Assembly: GCA_910579325.1 (NCBI GenBank)
Contig: CAJTTU010000064.1
Coordinates: 1 to 19,758 of the forward strand
Reading direction: 5' to 3'
DNA: 19,758 nt
From: an uncultured Lachnospiraceae bacterium
Lineage (GTDB): Bacteria > Bacillota > Clostridia > Lachnospirales > Lachnospiraceae
Below, in pieces: positions 5,642-14,512 of the stretch; within the stretch, counting starts at the first letter, position 1, and each line of letters starts with the position of its first letter. Position numbers and translations under genes: made by a program. The notes beneath the pieces were generated by a model, which was not told the DNA's origin, searched no databases, and was given only the letters and a program-made list of their open reading frames with translations.

Positions 5642-8110
5642 ATGAAGGTAAATCAGCGAAAGGATTTTAACGGATTGTTTGACACACATAAGATTACAAA
5701 AAAAATAGACAGAAGCAGCGCCCTGGTGATTGTTTTCTTTTTGGCATTTTTGATATTTGGCTGTCTGGTTTTTGATGATTACGGAATTTCCGTGGATGAG
5801 ATGAGCCAGCGGGGTCACAGTCTGCTTAATTATAAATTTCTGGTGCCGTCGGTCTCGGATATCGCTACGTTTGCAGTGGATTTTCCTTCTATGGGCGACC
5901 TGCGGGACAGCCAGTCTTTTTATGGCGTGGCCGTTCAGCTGCCGGTGGTACTGGTCGAACATATGACAGGGTTTTTAATGCCCTTTAAAACCATATTTCT
6001 GCTACGGCATTTTTATACTTTTTTATTATTTTTTTTATCGTCAATCTGTTTTTATAAATGCTGCCGTCTTTTTACGGAAAACCGCTGGCTGGCGCTTTTG
6101 GGAACGGCCATATATATTCTGAGTCCCAGGACGCTGGCGGATTCTTTTTATAATATAAAAGATTTGATGGCCCTTTCCCTCTGTATGATAACAGTCTGTT
6201 TCGGATGCCGGCTGCTGCGGGATATGAAAAAGAGGGATATGGTCTGCTTTGCGTTTTTCGGCGCTCTGGGGACGAATTCCAGGATTGTGCTGGCCGTGGT
6301 TATTGCCGCCTTTCTTTTTGCGGCATTTGTTCAGGGGATTGTTGAAAAACAGATTAAAAAACGATTCTTGATCTGCCTGGGAGTCGGATGCCTAAGCCTT
6401 CTCTTTTATTTTATCATGACGCCGGGGATCTGGGCGAATACGCTTCAGAATGTGAAACAGACGGTAGACACATTTTCTAATTATACGGTTATGCCTGGCA
6501 CCAGCGTATATCAGGGGAGTACGGTTACAGGCAATGAGCTGCGCCGGTCTTATGTGTTTGTCTGGATGCTGATCACGATTCCCATAGTTTATCTGGTCTT
6601 TTCGGCTGCAGGAGCGGCATGCAGTCTCTGGCAGATGGTAAAACTGGCGGTTCATCGTCAGGGATGGGGATGGGTGCAGTACGCGCAGCTGGCTGTTTTT
6701 CTGATCGCGGCGGTTCCGCTGGGATATGTGATTTTAGTGAAACCGGTGATCTATAACGGGTGGCGGCATTTTTACTTTATGTATTCGGCCATTGCTATGA
6801 TGGCTTTTTTCGGTCTGCTGTACTGGGAAGAATGGTCGATAAGCCGTGGGCGGCTTATATGGGCCGGTCGGCTTCTGCTGATCGGGGAGATTCTCTGTAC
6901 AGCAGTCTGGGTCGGTATCAACCATCCTTATGAATATGTATATTTTAACCTGTTTGCGCGGAATCATGTGGAAAACAATTATGACAGAGATTATTGGGGG
7001 ATGTCCACTTATCAGGCTCTTCAATATATCTGTGAGACAGATGACAGTTCCATGCTGCATCTTTATGCCTACAATGGTTTTTCCAAGCTGTTCCTGCCGG
7101 ATGAAGACTGGAGTAGGACGCTTTTTGTGGATGAAGGGGATGCGGATTATATTATAGAGAATTACCAGAACGGGGCGGATACGGGGAAGTATCAGAAATA
7201 TTATTATTATGACAAGGTTCATGAATTTATGGTGGACGGTTTTCCGGTTTGTACAGTTTATAAAAGTGTTTATCGTGAATTTGACAGCCAGTCCATGTAT
7301 CAGGATAAAGAGACGGGTAGGCTTATCTATCCTGTGAACCGTCAGGAAATCAGCTGGACGCAGGAGATCGCCGAAGACAAAGCAGTCTTTACCGGAACCT
7401 ATCAGAAGGCGGTTCCCATCGACGCCTTTTATGCGGACACTTCCTGGGAGGAGATCGTACCAAACACCCGGGTCTGGCTCTCAGAGGACGGGGAGGACTG
7501 GCTCTGCATAAACGAACTGGAGGGAAGCCTTACCGGACAGTATGCGATTATGGCCCGTCTGCCGGAGACGCTGAACCTGAAATATGTCAGGATCGATCAG
7601 GAACGTCTGCATTCTGACGGGGGGCAGGAGGATTACGAGAGATATGCGCTGCTGCATTTTCAGCTTTATCGTTCCCGTGTGGAACTGGAGCCGGAGCTTT
7701 ATGCCGTCTCTCCTTTCAAGCGTGTGGCAGGACATGAGAACCCGGCCAACTCTTTTGTGACGCTCGACGGGGATCCGATTACCAGATGGGAGACCGAGCG
7801 GAATCAGACGGCCCAGATGATTTATGACATGGTTCTGGACGATGTTTATCCGGTGGCGGGCGTGCGTCTGGACTGCGGTGTGACCGGGGAGGATTACGCC
7901 AGAAAACTGCGGGTATTCCTTTCGGAAGACAATGAGACCTGGACGGAAGCCGACGTATATACGGAAGATAACGAGAGATATTATTTCTCATGTACACCAG
8001 GACGTTATATCCGTCTGATGACCGGAGATCCCGGAGAAGAGCTGGACTGCGTATGGGCAATCGCCGAGCTGGAGGTACTGGTTGAGGCGGATGCACAGGA
8101 ACTTAATTAA
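5642..8110 (+). CDS. GT-C membrane glycosyltransferase (GT39/PMT-like) with tandem F5/8C-like tail
   Basis: An 822-residue protein. Residues about 26-435 hold roughly ten membrane segments. The first outward loop, FDDYGISVDEMSQRGH (44-59), carries the acidic pair (Asp52-Glu53) expected at the active site of GT-C enzymes that use polyprenyl-phosphate sugars. NHPYEYVYFN and, a little later, DYWGMS after the last membrane segment are typical of bacterial GT39-like proteins. The remaining 390 residues are soluble and should face outward. They contain VWLSEDGEDW (611-620) and VFLSEDNETW (758-767), the motif of F5/8C (discoidin/CBM32-like) sandwiches; the second module (about 689-815) also has NSFVTLDGDPITRWET. 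ATG 5642 has no ribosome site; TTG 5675 has AAAGGA (5660-5665) upstream and is an alternative. It would transfer a lipid-linked sugar to a surface glycan or protein. Confidence 0.85.
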   Translation: MKVNQRKDFNGLFDTHKITKKIDRSSALVIVFFLAFLIFGCLVFDDYGISVDEMSQRGHSLLNYKFLVPSVSDIATFAVDFPSMGDLRDSQSFYGVAVQLPVVLVEHMTGFLMPFKTIFLLRHFYTFLLFFLSSICFYKCCRLFTENRWLALLGTAIYILSPRTLADSFYNIKDLMALSLCMITVCFGCRLLRDMKKRDMVCFAFFGALGTNSRIVLAVVIAAFLFAAFVQGIVEKQIKKRFLICLGVGCLSLLFYFIMTPGIWANTLQNVKQTVDTFSNYTVMPGTSVYQGSTVTGNELRRSYVFVWMLITIPIVYLVFSAAGAACSLWQMVKLAVHRQGWGWVQYAQLAVFLIAAVPLGYVILVKPVIYNGWRHFYFMYSAIAMMAFFGLLYWEEWSISRGRLIWAGRLLLIGEILCTAVWVGINHPYEYVYFNLFARNHVENNYDRDYWGMSTYQALQYICETDDSSMLHLYAYNGFSKLFLPDEDWSRTLFVDEGDADYIIENYQNGADTGKYQKYYYYDKVHEFMVDGFPVCTVYKSVYREFDSQSMYQDKETGRLIYPVNRQEISWTQEIAEDKAVFTGTYQKAVPIDAFYADTSWEEIVPNTRVWLSEDGEDWLCINELEGSLTGQYAIMARLPETLNLKYVRIDQERLHSDGGQEDYERYALLHFQLYRSRVELEPELYAVSPFKRVAGHENPANSFVTLDGDPITRWETERNQTAQMIYDMVLDDVYPVAGVRLDCGVTGEDYARKLRVFLSEDNETWTEADVYTEDNERYYFSCTPGRYIRLMTGDPGEELDCVWAIAELEVLVEADAQELN

Positions 8111-8125
8111 AAGGAGTAGAAGGAT

Positions 8126-9058
8126 ATGGAACAGATGCTGAGTTTTGTAATTCCTGTTTTGAATGAGCAGGATTCCATAAAGCTTCTGTATGAAAAAATC
8201 ATGGAGCAGGTGAGGCAGCAGGGTTATCTGTACGAGATTCTGTTTATCGACGACGGCTCGACCGATGATTCCGTTCTGTATGTGAAACAGATCAGGGAGG
8301 AGGATAAAAATGTCCATCTGATCACGTTCCGGAAAAATTTTGGCAAGGCCATGGCGCTGCAGACCGGCTTTCGCAATGCTCAGGGCGATATTATCATCAC
8401 GATGGACGCGGACCTGCAGGATGATCCCTGTGAGATTCCTCGGTTTGTGGAGAAGATCAACGAGGGCTATGATCTGGTGTCCGGCTGGAAGCGGGACAGG
8501 CATGATCCGCTGGAAAAGCGTCTGCCCTCCAAGCTGTTTAACAAGGTGACGGAAAAACTGTCCGGTGTTCAGCTTCATGATTTTAACTGTGGGTTTAAGG
8601 CATACCGCCGGGAAGTGGTGGAAAACATCGATATATACGGGGAGCTGCACCGGTATATTCCCGTACTGGCGAACCGAAAAGGATTTCGTATCACGGAAAT
8701 TGTGGTGCATCATAATAAGCGGGAGTTTGGCAAGTCCAAATATGGCATGGAGCGGTATTTAAGAGGGTTGTTCGATTCTTTTACGGTGGCGTTTCTCGGA
8801 CGGTTTTATGACCGGCCTATGTATTTTTTCGGAAGGATTGGCCTGATCCTGTGTACGCTGGGCGGGATGGTCTGTTTTTATCTGGCCTATCTCTGGCTGA
8901 CGAAGCAGACCATTGGGAACAGGCCGCTGGTGCAGCTGGGCGTTCTGCTGGTGATTGTGGGAATTCAGATGATTTCCATTGGTTTTATCGGGGACATGCT
9001 GGTGGACGCTACCTATCACAGCCGGTATAATGAGGCTCATGTGAAGGAAAAACTGTAA
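8126..9058 (+). CDS. Polyprenyl-phosphate glycosyltransferase, GT2 (GtrB/DPM-synthase type)
   Basis: A 310-residue protein. The N-terminal GT-A domain has FVIPVLNE, the donor-binding IDDGSTDDS (41-49), the metal-binding DADLQDD (94-100) and DFNCGFKAYRR (152-162). The C terminus has two membrane segments (about 233-258 and 268-290), the layout of GtrB, CsbB and YkcC proteins. These transfer a sugar from a nucleotide donor to undecaprenyl phosphate on the inner face of the membrane. ATG 8126 has AAGGAG (8111-8116) at 9 bases, only 15 bases after the preceding stop. Its position next to the GT-C gene suggests it supplies the lipid-linked donor for that enzyme. The sugar cannot be told from sequence, and no GtrA-type flippase is seen nearby. 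Confidence 0.93.
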   Translation: MEQMLSFVIPVLNEQDSIKLLYEKIMEQVRQQGYLYEILFIDDGSTDDSVLYVKQIREEDKNVHLITFRKNFGKAMALQTGFRNAQGDIIITMDADLQDDPCEIPRFVEKINEGYDLVSGWKRDRHDPLEKRLPSKLFNKVTEKLSGVQLHDFNCGFKAYRREVVENIDIYGELHRYIPVLANRKGFRITEIVVHHNKREFGKSKYGMERYLRGLFDSFTVAFLGRFYDRPMYFFGRIGLILCTLGGMVCFYLAYLWLTKQTIGNRPLVQLGVLLVIVGIQMISIGFIGDMLVDATYHSRYNEAHVKEKL

Positions 9059-9075
9059 TCAGATATGGAGTATTT

Positions 9076-10089
9076 ATGAGCAGAAAAACCACGGAACAGA
9101 AATCCTGGGTGCAGATGACGGCCGGAAAAAGGGTTTTGTTTATCACGACCCATCGGATCGACTATATTCGAAATACGCAGCATATCAAGGAGATGAAAAA
9201 GCAGGGGGCGTCTGTCAGATGTCTCTATTCCGGCACGGGAAATCATATTTTCAGCGCGGCAAAGATTTTTTTCACACTGCTGTTTACTTCGCTGTCAGAT
9301 GTGGATGTGGTGGTGGTATCTTACATGTGTCAGCTGGTTACGCCGTTTCTGAACTGGAAATTAAAGAGAAAGACGCTGGCGGTAGACTTTTTCATCTCCC
9401 TCTATGATTCCATGGTTAATGACAGAAAGATGCTGGGACCGAAGAATCCGTTAGCCCGCCTGATAAAATGGCTGGACGTCAGTTCGGTCCGTTATGCGGA
9501 CAGAATCGTTGTGGACACCAAAACCCACGGAGACTATTTTTGCCGGGAGTTTGGAATGAAGAAAGAGAAAATGGAGGTAGTATACCTGAATGCGGATACG
9601 TCCGTCTATTTTCCCAGACCGCAGGAAAAAGCGCCGGAATTTCAGGGGAAGTTTCTGGTGGTTTATTTCGGAACAGTGATTCCTCTGCAGGGCTTTGACA
9701 TCGTGCTGGATGCGGTCAGACGGCTCAAGGACCGGAAGGATATTCATTTTTATCTGATCGGCCCGGTGGAAAAGCGGTATCGGAAGGTGATTTCTGAAAC
9801 GGCTACTTATGCGGACTGGGTGTCTCAGGAGCGGCTGGCGGAGATTATCGCTATGGCGGATCTCTGTCTGGCGGGGCATTTTAACGGTCAGATTATGAAG
9901 GCCAGACGCACGATTCCGGGAAAGGCTTTTATCTATGAAGCGATGGAGAAACCGATGATTCTAGGGGACAGCCCGGCCAATCATGAGCGGTACAGGGAAG
10001 GTCAGTCGGGCATCTGTTTTGTTCCTATGGGAGACGCCGGAAAGCTGGCGGAAAAGATAGCGGAGCTTGCGGGGGTGAAGGAGCATTGA
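9076..10089 (+). CDS. GT4-like glycosyltransferase (GT-B fold)
   Basis: A 337-residue protein lacking a signal peptide and probably cytoplasmic or membrane-associated. The N-terminal Rossmann half begins KRVLFITTHRIDYIRNTQH. The C-terminal half has VVYFGTVIPLQGFDIVLDAVR, the classic start of the GT4 donor domain, then FYLIGP and, late, IPGKAFIYEAMEKPMILGD. In that last motif the first Glu of the usual E-x7-E pair is replaced, while the second (in YEAM) is kept. A hydrophobic patch near 75-95 (FFTLLFTSLSDVDVVVVSY) may touch the membrane. ATG 9076 follows TGGAG (9066-9070) at 5 bases. The stop codon overlaps the TTG start of the next gene. Donor and acceptor are unknown. Confidence 0.85.
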   Translation: MSRKTTEQKSWVQMTAGKRVLFITTHRIDYIRNTQHIKEMKKQGASVRCLYSGTGNHIFSAAKIFFTLLFTSLSDVDVVVVSYMCQLVTPFLNWKLKRKTLAVDFFISLYDSMVNDRKMLGPKNPLARLIKWLDVSSVRYADRIVVDTKTHGDYFCREFGMKKEKMEVVYLNADTSVYFPRPQEKAPEFQGKFLVVYFGTVIPLQGFDIVLDAVRRLKDRKDIHFYLIGPVEKRYRKVISETATYADWVSQERLAEIIAMADLCLAGHFNGQIMKARRTIPGKAFIYEAMEKPMILGDSPANHERYREGQSGICFVPMGDAGKLAEKIAELAGVKEH

Positions 10090-11093
10090 CACAGCCATTG
10101 ATTACGGTGATCGTTCCGGTTTACAATGTGGAACGGTATCTGGGACCCTGTATTGACAGTATACTGGCGCAGACCTATGAAAATCTGGAAATTCTGCTGA
10201 TCGACGACGGTTCTACGGATGGCAGCGGAGCAGTCTGCGACGAATATCAGGAAAAGGACAGTCGGATCCGGGCGATTCATAAGGAAAATACCGGGCAGGC
10301 CGACACAAGAAACATGGGAATCGATCTGGCCGCCGGAACGTACCTGGCCTGTGTGGACAGCGACGATCTGATTGCCGGAGAATATATAGAGCGGCTGTAC
10401 CAGATGGCGGCGTCTGTCGGGGCGGGGATGTCCGTGTGCGGATTTCGTCCCTTTGCCGATATGTGCAAAGCTGTCGTCAGGCCGGAACTGCTGAGACAAA
10501 AAGGGGATTCCAGGCCTGAGGCTGTGCGGGTGATGACGGCTTGCGAGGCGCTGGAATCTTTATTTTATAAAAAGGAGATTACGGCCTCGCCCTGCTATCG
10601 CCTGTTTCATCGGGATGTGTTTGCAGGTCTGCGGTTTGAGAAGGGCCGAATTTTCGAGGATATCGGGCTGATGTATCTGGCTGTGGAGGCGGCGGGGAAG
10701 ATCGCTTATACGGGGCAGGTGCTGTATTATTACAGACAGCGGAAGGGAAGCACCATGCACCATGTCCGGTTCAGCGGAAAACGGATGGACCGGATCTGGT
10801 TCTCTGAAAAAATTCTGGAATTTGCCGAGAAAAAACACCCCCGGCTTTTGCCGGCGGCCCGGGCCCGTTATTTTGTATCCTGCTATCTGGTGCTGGCCGA
10901 GCTGCCCCGGGGGAAGGGGTATCGGGATATATACCGAATGCTGCGAACGAATCTGAAAAAATACGGACGTCTGGTGGTCAGGGATCCGAAAGCGCCTGTA
11001 AAGACCAGGCTTACGGCGGCCCTTGCCTGTTTTTCTGTCCCGGCGGCCCAGGCGGCCGGAGCAGTTTTGCGCAAGACCACCAGCATGTCATAA
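10086..11093 (+). CDS. GT2 glycosyltransferase (EpsJ/CpsJ-like)
   Basis: A 335-residue GT-A enzyme. VIVPVYNVERYL (8-19), LLIDDGSTDGS (37-47) and the DSDD motif (91-94) identify family GT2; RNMGI (75-79) is the usual donor-site segment. The C-terminal half has FEDIGLMYLA and YYYRQRKGS, shared by capsule-type GT2 enzymes and also seen in the gene at 18667, so the two are probably paralogues. The TTG start overlaps the previous stop as TTGA; GGGGTGA just upstream can serve as ribosome site. An in-frame TTG at 10098 is another possible start. It likely adds a sugar to a growing lipid-linked oligosaccharide on the inner face of the membrane. Confidence 0.9.
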   Translation: MTQPLITVIVPVYNVERYLGPCIDSILAQTYENLEILLIDDGSTDGSGAVCDEYQEKDSRIRAIHKENTGQADTRNMGIDLAAGTYLACVDSDDLIAGEYIERLYQMAASVGAGMSVCGFRPFADMCKAVVRPELLRQKGDSRPEAVRVMTACEALESLFYKKEITASPCYRLFHRDVFAGLRFEKGRIFEDIGLMYLAVEAAGKIAYTGQVLYYYRQRKGSTMHHVRFSGKRMDRIWFSEKILEFAEKKHPRLLPAARARYFVSCYLVLAELPRGKGYRDIYRMLRTNLKKYGRLVVRDPKAPVKTRLTAALACFSVPAAQAAGAVLRKTTSMS

Positions 11094-11108
11094 GCGGGAG
11101 AGCTTTTT

Positions 11109-11951
11109 ATGGATAATCCAAAACTGTCGGTGATTACGGTCTGTTATCAGGCGGAAAAGGAGATCGAGCGGACAATCCGTTCTGTCCTGAATCAGACCTT
11201 CACCGAATATGAATATATTTTTAAGGACGGGGGCTCCGCGGACCAGACCAATGAGCTGATTGCCTTTTACAAACCCCGGTTTGAGGAAAAGGGCATCCGG
11301 GTGACGCATGTATCCGGCCGGGACAGCGGGCTGTACGAGGCCATGAACCAGGCGGTGGAACTGGCCAGAGGAGAATGGTGCGCTTTTCTGAACGCAGGGG
11401 ATTATTATTTCGGTCCGGATACGCTGGCGCAGGTGTTTGGGCAGACCTGTGAAGAAACCGTTATTTATGGAAATACGGTGGAGGTGGAGGCAGGCGTCCC
11501 TTATCATCTGGAAGGGGATATCAGCCGGATTCGGGAAAAGTCTCTGATCTGTCATCAATCCTCCTTTATCCGGACAGACTGGATGAAAGCTACCGGTTAT
11601 GACGCCGGCTGTCGAATTGCGGCAGATTATGATTTTTTTCTGAAAACATTTATGGAGGGAAAGACCTTTTATAAGCTGGATCAGTATATTTCCGTATTTA
11701 TAAAGGACGGCGTCTCCTCCACCAATGAGCTGGAGCGGGTACGGGAAACCGAAGCCGTTCGGGCGAAATGGGGGCTGACAGACCTGTCTTCAAAGGAGTA
11801 TGAGAAAAAGCTGCGGATGGCTGCGTTTAAGCAGATGATTTTGGACCATACCCCCCGAGGGTTCTCTGATTATTTAAGGAAGCTGAGAAGAAAGATGCGG
11901 GGGATGGACAGAAAGGCGGACCTGACAGGTGAAAATACTTTTTTTGAATGA
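11109..11951 (+). CDS. GT2 glycosyltransferase (WcaE-like)
   Basis: A 280-residue GT-A enzyme. LSVITVCYQAE (6-16), IFKDGGSADQT (37-47), GRDSGLYEAMN (70-80) and FLNAGD (93-98) match the WcaE-like branch of GT2, where NAGD/NSGD stands in for the usual DxD. AADYDFFLK further on is also typical of that branch. ATG 11109 lies 15 bases after the preceding stop, with GGGAGAG (11096-11102) as ribosome site. Its last 23 bases overlap the next gene, which implies coupled translation. The substrate is unknown. Confidence 0.9.
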   Translation: MDNPKLSVITVCYQAEKEIERTIRSVLNQTFTEYEYIFKDGGSADQTNELIAFYKPRFEEKGIRVTHVSGRDSGLYEAMNQAVELARGEWCAFLNAGDYYFGPDTLAQVFGQTCEETVIYGNTVEVEAGVPYHLEGDISRIREKSLICHQSSFIRTDWMKATGYDAGCRIAADYDFFLKTFMEGKTFYKLDQYISVFIKDGVSSTNELERVRETEAVRAKWGLTDLSSKEYEKKLRMAAFKQMILDHTPRGFSDYLRKLRRKMRGMDRKADLTGENTFFE

Positions 11952-13101
11952 CAAAGGTCATGACGACGTGAAAAACTGGTCCGGCACTACGGCCCATATG
12001 GCCCGGATGCTGGAGGACCGGGGGCATCAGCTTTACTATATCGACCATCTGACGGGGAATTTTTTTCTGCGCTGTTTTTACAGAGGACTGGGGATTCTTA
12101 TTGGGAAGCAGGTGAAAGCGAACCGGGAGCCAGATGTATTAAGGTCCATGGCGAGACGGCGGGACCGGGAGAAGAAGCGGTTTGACTATGACCTGATTTT
12201 TACGCCCAACAGTATGTGTCTTTGTTATCTGAACGATGAAAAACCGTCCGTTCTGTATACCGACGCTACTTACGGAGGAATGGAGGGCTTTTATCCAAGC
12301 TTTACCAATGTCTCCCCGCGCACTTCAAAAAACGGCAATTTCCATGAGAAAATGGCGCTTACCACCTGTACCAGAGCGATTTATTCTTCCCGCTGGGCCA
12401 GACAGACAGCCATCGACTGTTACGGCATAGACGGAAATAAGCTGGATGTGGTAAATTTTGGAGCAAATGTAGACGTTTCTTATGACGAAGCTCAGATTAT
12501 GAAGCTTGCAAATGAGCGGTGGGAGAAGAAGGAAAGACATCTGCTGTTTGTGGGTGTGGAATGGGAGCGGAAAGGCGGTCCGAAAGCGCTTCAGGCAGTC
12601 AGGATTCTCTCTGAGCGCGGATATCCGGTAAAGCTGGCTGTTGCAGGCTGTCAGCCGAAGCTTTCGGAGGAAGAGCGGAAAGCGGTCAGGCTGTACGGTT
12701 ATCTCAGCAAAAAGGACGACGGGCAGGCCAGGCAGCTGCGCAGGCTTTATGAAGAGAGTTTTCTGTTTTTTATGCCCAGTCTTTACGAGTGTACGGCCAT
12801 CGTTTATGCCGAGGCTGCCGCGTTCGGCCTGCCTTCTGTGGCCTCGGAGGCCGGCGGCGTGTCCGATATGGTGATCGAGGGGGAGAGCGGTCATCTTTTG
12901 TCTGCCGACGCGTCTCCGGAGGCATATGCGGATTTACTGGAACGGCTTTTTCTGGACAGGGGGGCTTATCTGTCTCTGTGTAAAAAGACTATTGCGTGCA
13001 GCAGGCGGCTGTTTACCTGGGAGAGCGTGGGAGAGCGGGTGGATCAGGTGCTGGAAGCTGCGGTGAAGGAAAAAGGCGGAGCGTCGCAGCAGCGGAAATA
13101 A
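11929..13101 (+). CDS. GT4 glycosyltransferase (GT-B fold)
   Basis: A 390-residue retaining-type GT4 enzyme. The N-terminal half opens MKILFLNDKGHDD with NWSGTTAHMARML; the C-terminal half has LLFVGVEWERKGG, a strong donor-domain motif, and FMPSLYECTAIVYAEAAAFG containing the E-x7-E pair. SEAGGVSDMV follows. The GTG start at 11929 lies inside the preceding gene; AAAGGCGGA (11912-11920) is an imperfect ribosome site at 8 bases. The stop codon is part of TAATG, which opens a 16-codon frame ending at 13151; I do not call that a gene. It resembles enzymes that build O-antigen or capsule side chains. Confidence 0.9.
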   Translation: MKILFLNDKGHDDVKNWSGTTAHMARMLEDRGHQLYYIDHLTGNFFLRCFYRGLGILIGKQVKANREPDVLRSMARRRDREKKRFDYDLIFTPNSMCLCYLNDEKPSVLYTDATYGGMEGFYPSFTNVSPRTSKNGNFHEKMALTTCTRAIYSSRWARQTAIDCYGIDGNKLDVVNFGANVDVSYDEAQIMKLANERWEKKERHLLFVGVEWERKGGPKALQAVRILSERGYPVKLAVAGCQPKLSEEERKAVRLYGYLSKKDDGQARQLRRLYEESFLFFMPSLYECTAIVYAEAAAFGLPSVASEAGGVSDMVIEGESGHLLSADASPEAYADLLERLFLDRGAYLSLCKKTIACSRRLFTWESVGERVDQVLEAAVKEKGGASQQRK

Positions 13102-13160
13102 TGCCGCGTCTGCAAGGGTTTGGCAGGCGCTTCGGGAAGAAGAAAGCTTGAGAGGAAACC

Positions 13161-14396
13161 ATGAGAGTTTTATATCTGAATACCAAGTTTCAGGGCGGCG
13201 GGGCCGAGCGGGTGGCCCGACAGCTGTATGAGGGTATCGGCGCCGAGGGAGTGGAAAGCTATATGCTGGTGGGCAAGGAGGATGAATCCGATCCCCGGTA
13301 TGAGATTATATATGGGAATCTGTTAAGACGCAGATGGAACTGGGTGTACGGCAAGCTGACCAGCAATGCGAGGCTTGACGACCGGTACGCGGTGAAAAAG
13401 ATTTTGTCCTGTATCCGGGCGCATCAGATCGATCTGGTTCACATCCATAATATCCATGGAAATTATATGGGAATTCGGAATGTGCGGGAAATTGCCGCCG
13501 CAGTTCCGGTGGTGTGGACCCTTCACGATATGTGGACTTTTACCGGGCATTGTGCCTACGCCGGGGACTGCGGTCACTGGGAAACGCAAAAGTGCGGACA
13601 TTGTCAGGATCTGGCCATGTTTCCGAAACTGTATTTTGACTGCGCTTCCCGGCTGCATAGGCAGAAACGGCAGTATTTTACGGAAAACGGAATTACCTTT
13701 GTCACGCCTTCCCGGTGGCTGTACCAGCTGGTAAAAAAGTCTTTTCTGGGACAGGAGCGGCTGTATATGATCAATAACGGCGTGGATACGGAAAGTTTTT
13801 ATCCCGGCGACAAGGAGAAACTGCGGGAAAAATACGGCATCCATACGAAAAAGCATGTGCTGCTCTTTCTCACCAATATGCTTCGAAATACCATGAAAGG
13901 TTTTTCTTATCTGGCGGAGGCGCTGCGGCAGCTAGAACATAAAGAGCGGTATCTGCTGCTGATTGTGGGAAAGCTGGAGGAAATCCGGGATATCTGCCAG
14001 TTGTATGAGGTAAAAACCTTCGGGTATATTAAAGAAATCGGGACGCTGCGGGACGTGTACGCCATGGCAGATCTGTTTCTTTTGCCAAGCATGCTGGAGA
14101 ATTATCCATGCGTGTCCCTGGAAGCCATGGCCTGCGGAACGCCGGTTGCGGCATTTAAAACCGGCGGCATTGTGGAACAGGTAGACGAGGATACCGGCTG
14201 GCTGGTGGAGCGGGGAAACGCCGCCGCTCTGAAAGACACGATCCGGCTGGCCTGTCAGGACGGAGCAGCGCTACGGGAAAAGGGAGAGAGAAGCCGTAAA
14301 AAAGCGGAGGAATGCTTTTCCCAGGAGAAAATGTTAAAAGAATACCGGCAGTTGTATGAGGAAGCGCTGCAGGGAAAACAGCCGCCTGTATTGTAA
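13161..14396 (+). CDS. GT4 glycosyltransferase (WcaC-like, Cys-rich insert)
   Basis: A 411-residue GT-B enzyme. MRVLYLNTKFQGGGAERVA has the GGGAE glycine-rich loop of the GT4 acceptor domain. TLHDMWTFTGHC (120-131) followed by Cys137, Cys145 and Cys148 (with His130) is a Cys/His cluster typical of WcaC-like enzymes and may bind a metal. VTPSRWLYQLV marks the domain hinge and PSMLENYPCVSLEAMACG carries the E-x7-E donor motif. ATG 13161 has AGAGGAAA at 13151-13158. A 59-base gap precedes it and a 116-base gap follows it; I see no convincing promoter or terminator in either, although 14402-14417 has a small CGGAC-GTCCG hairpin without a T tract. Confidence 0.9.
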   Translation: MRVLYLNTKFQGGGAERVARQLYEGIGAEGVESYMLVGKEDESDPRYEIIYGNLLRRRWNWVYGKLTSNARLDDRYAVKKILSCIRAHQIDLVHIHNIHGNYMGIRNVREIAAAVPVVWTLHDMWTFTGHCAYAGDCGHWETQKCGHCQDLAMFPKLYFDCASRLHRQKRQYFTENGITFVTPSRWLYQLVKKSFLGQERLYMINNGVDTESFYPGDKEKLREKYGIHTKKHVLLFLTNMLRNTMKGFSYLAEALRQLEHKERYLLLIVGKLEEIRDICQLYEVKTFGYIKEIGTLRDVYAMADLFLLPSMLENYPCVSLEAMACGTPVAAFKTGGIVEQVDEDTGWLVERGNAAALKDTIRLACQDGAALREKGERSRKKAEECFSQEKMLKEYRQLYEEALQGKQPPVL

Positions 14397-14512
14397 GAAA
14401 ACGGACGTTATGTCCGGTATGATGGAAAGAGTAATGTTCAGCGTTTGACGAGGATGGTAACGAACCGGAGATTGGGGTACGTTGCGAAGCTATGATTCAG
14501 GAGTGAGCGGAT

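Noticed and set aside
13101..13151. A 16-codon frame opening at TAATG after the GT4 gene, encoding a basic peptide
   Set aside because: The coupling is suggestive, but a frame this short is easily chance and there is no conservation evidence; only comparison across genomes could rescue it.
14445..14473. Possible promoter TTGACG-N17-GAGATT before the GNT-I-like gene
   Set aside because: The -10 matches consensus at only about half the positions, and the gap is short for an operon-internal promoter; too weak to list as a feature.
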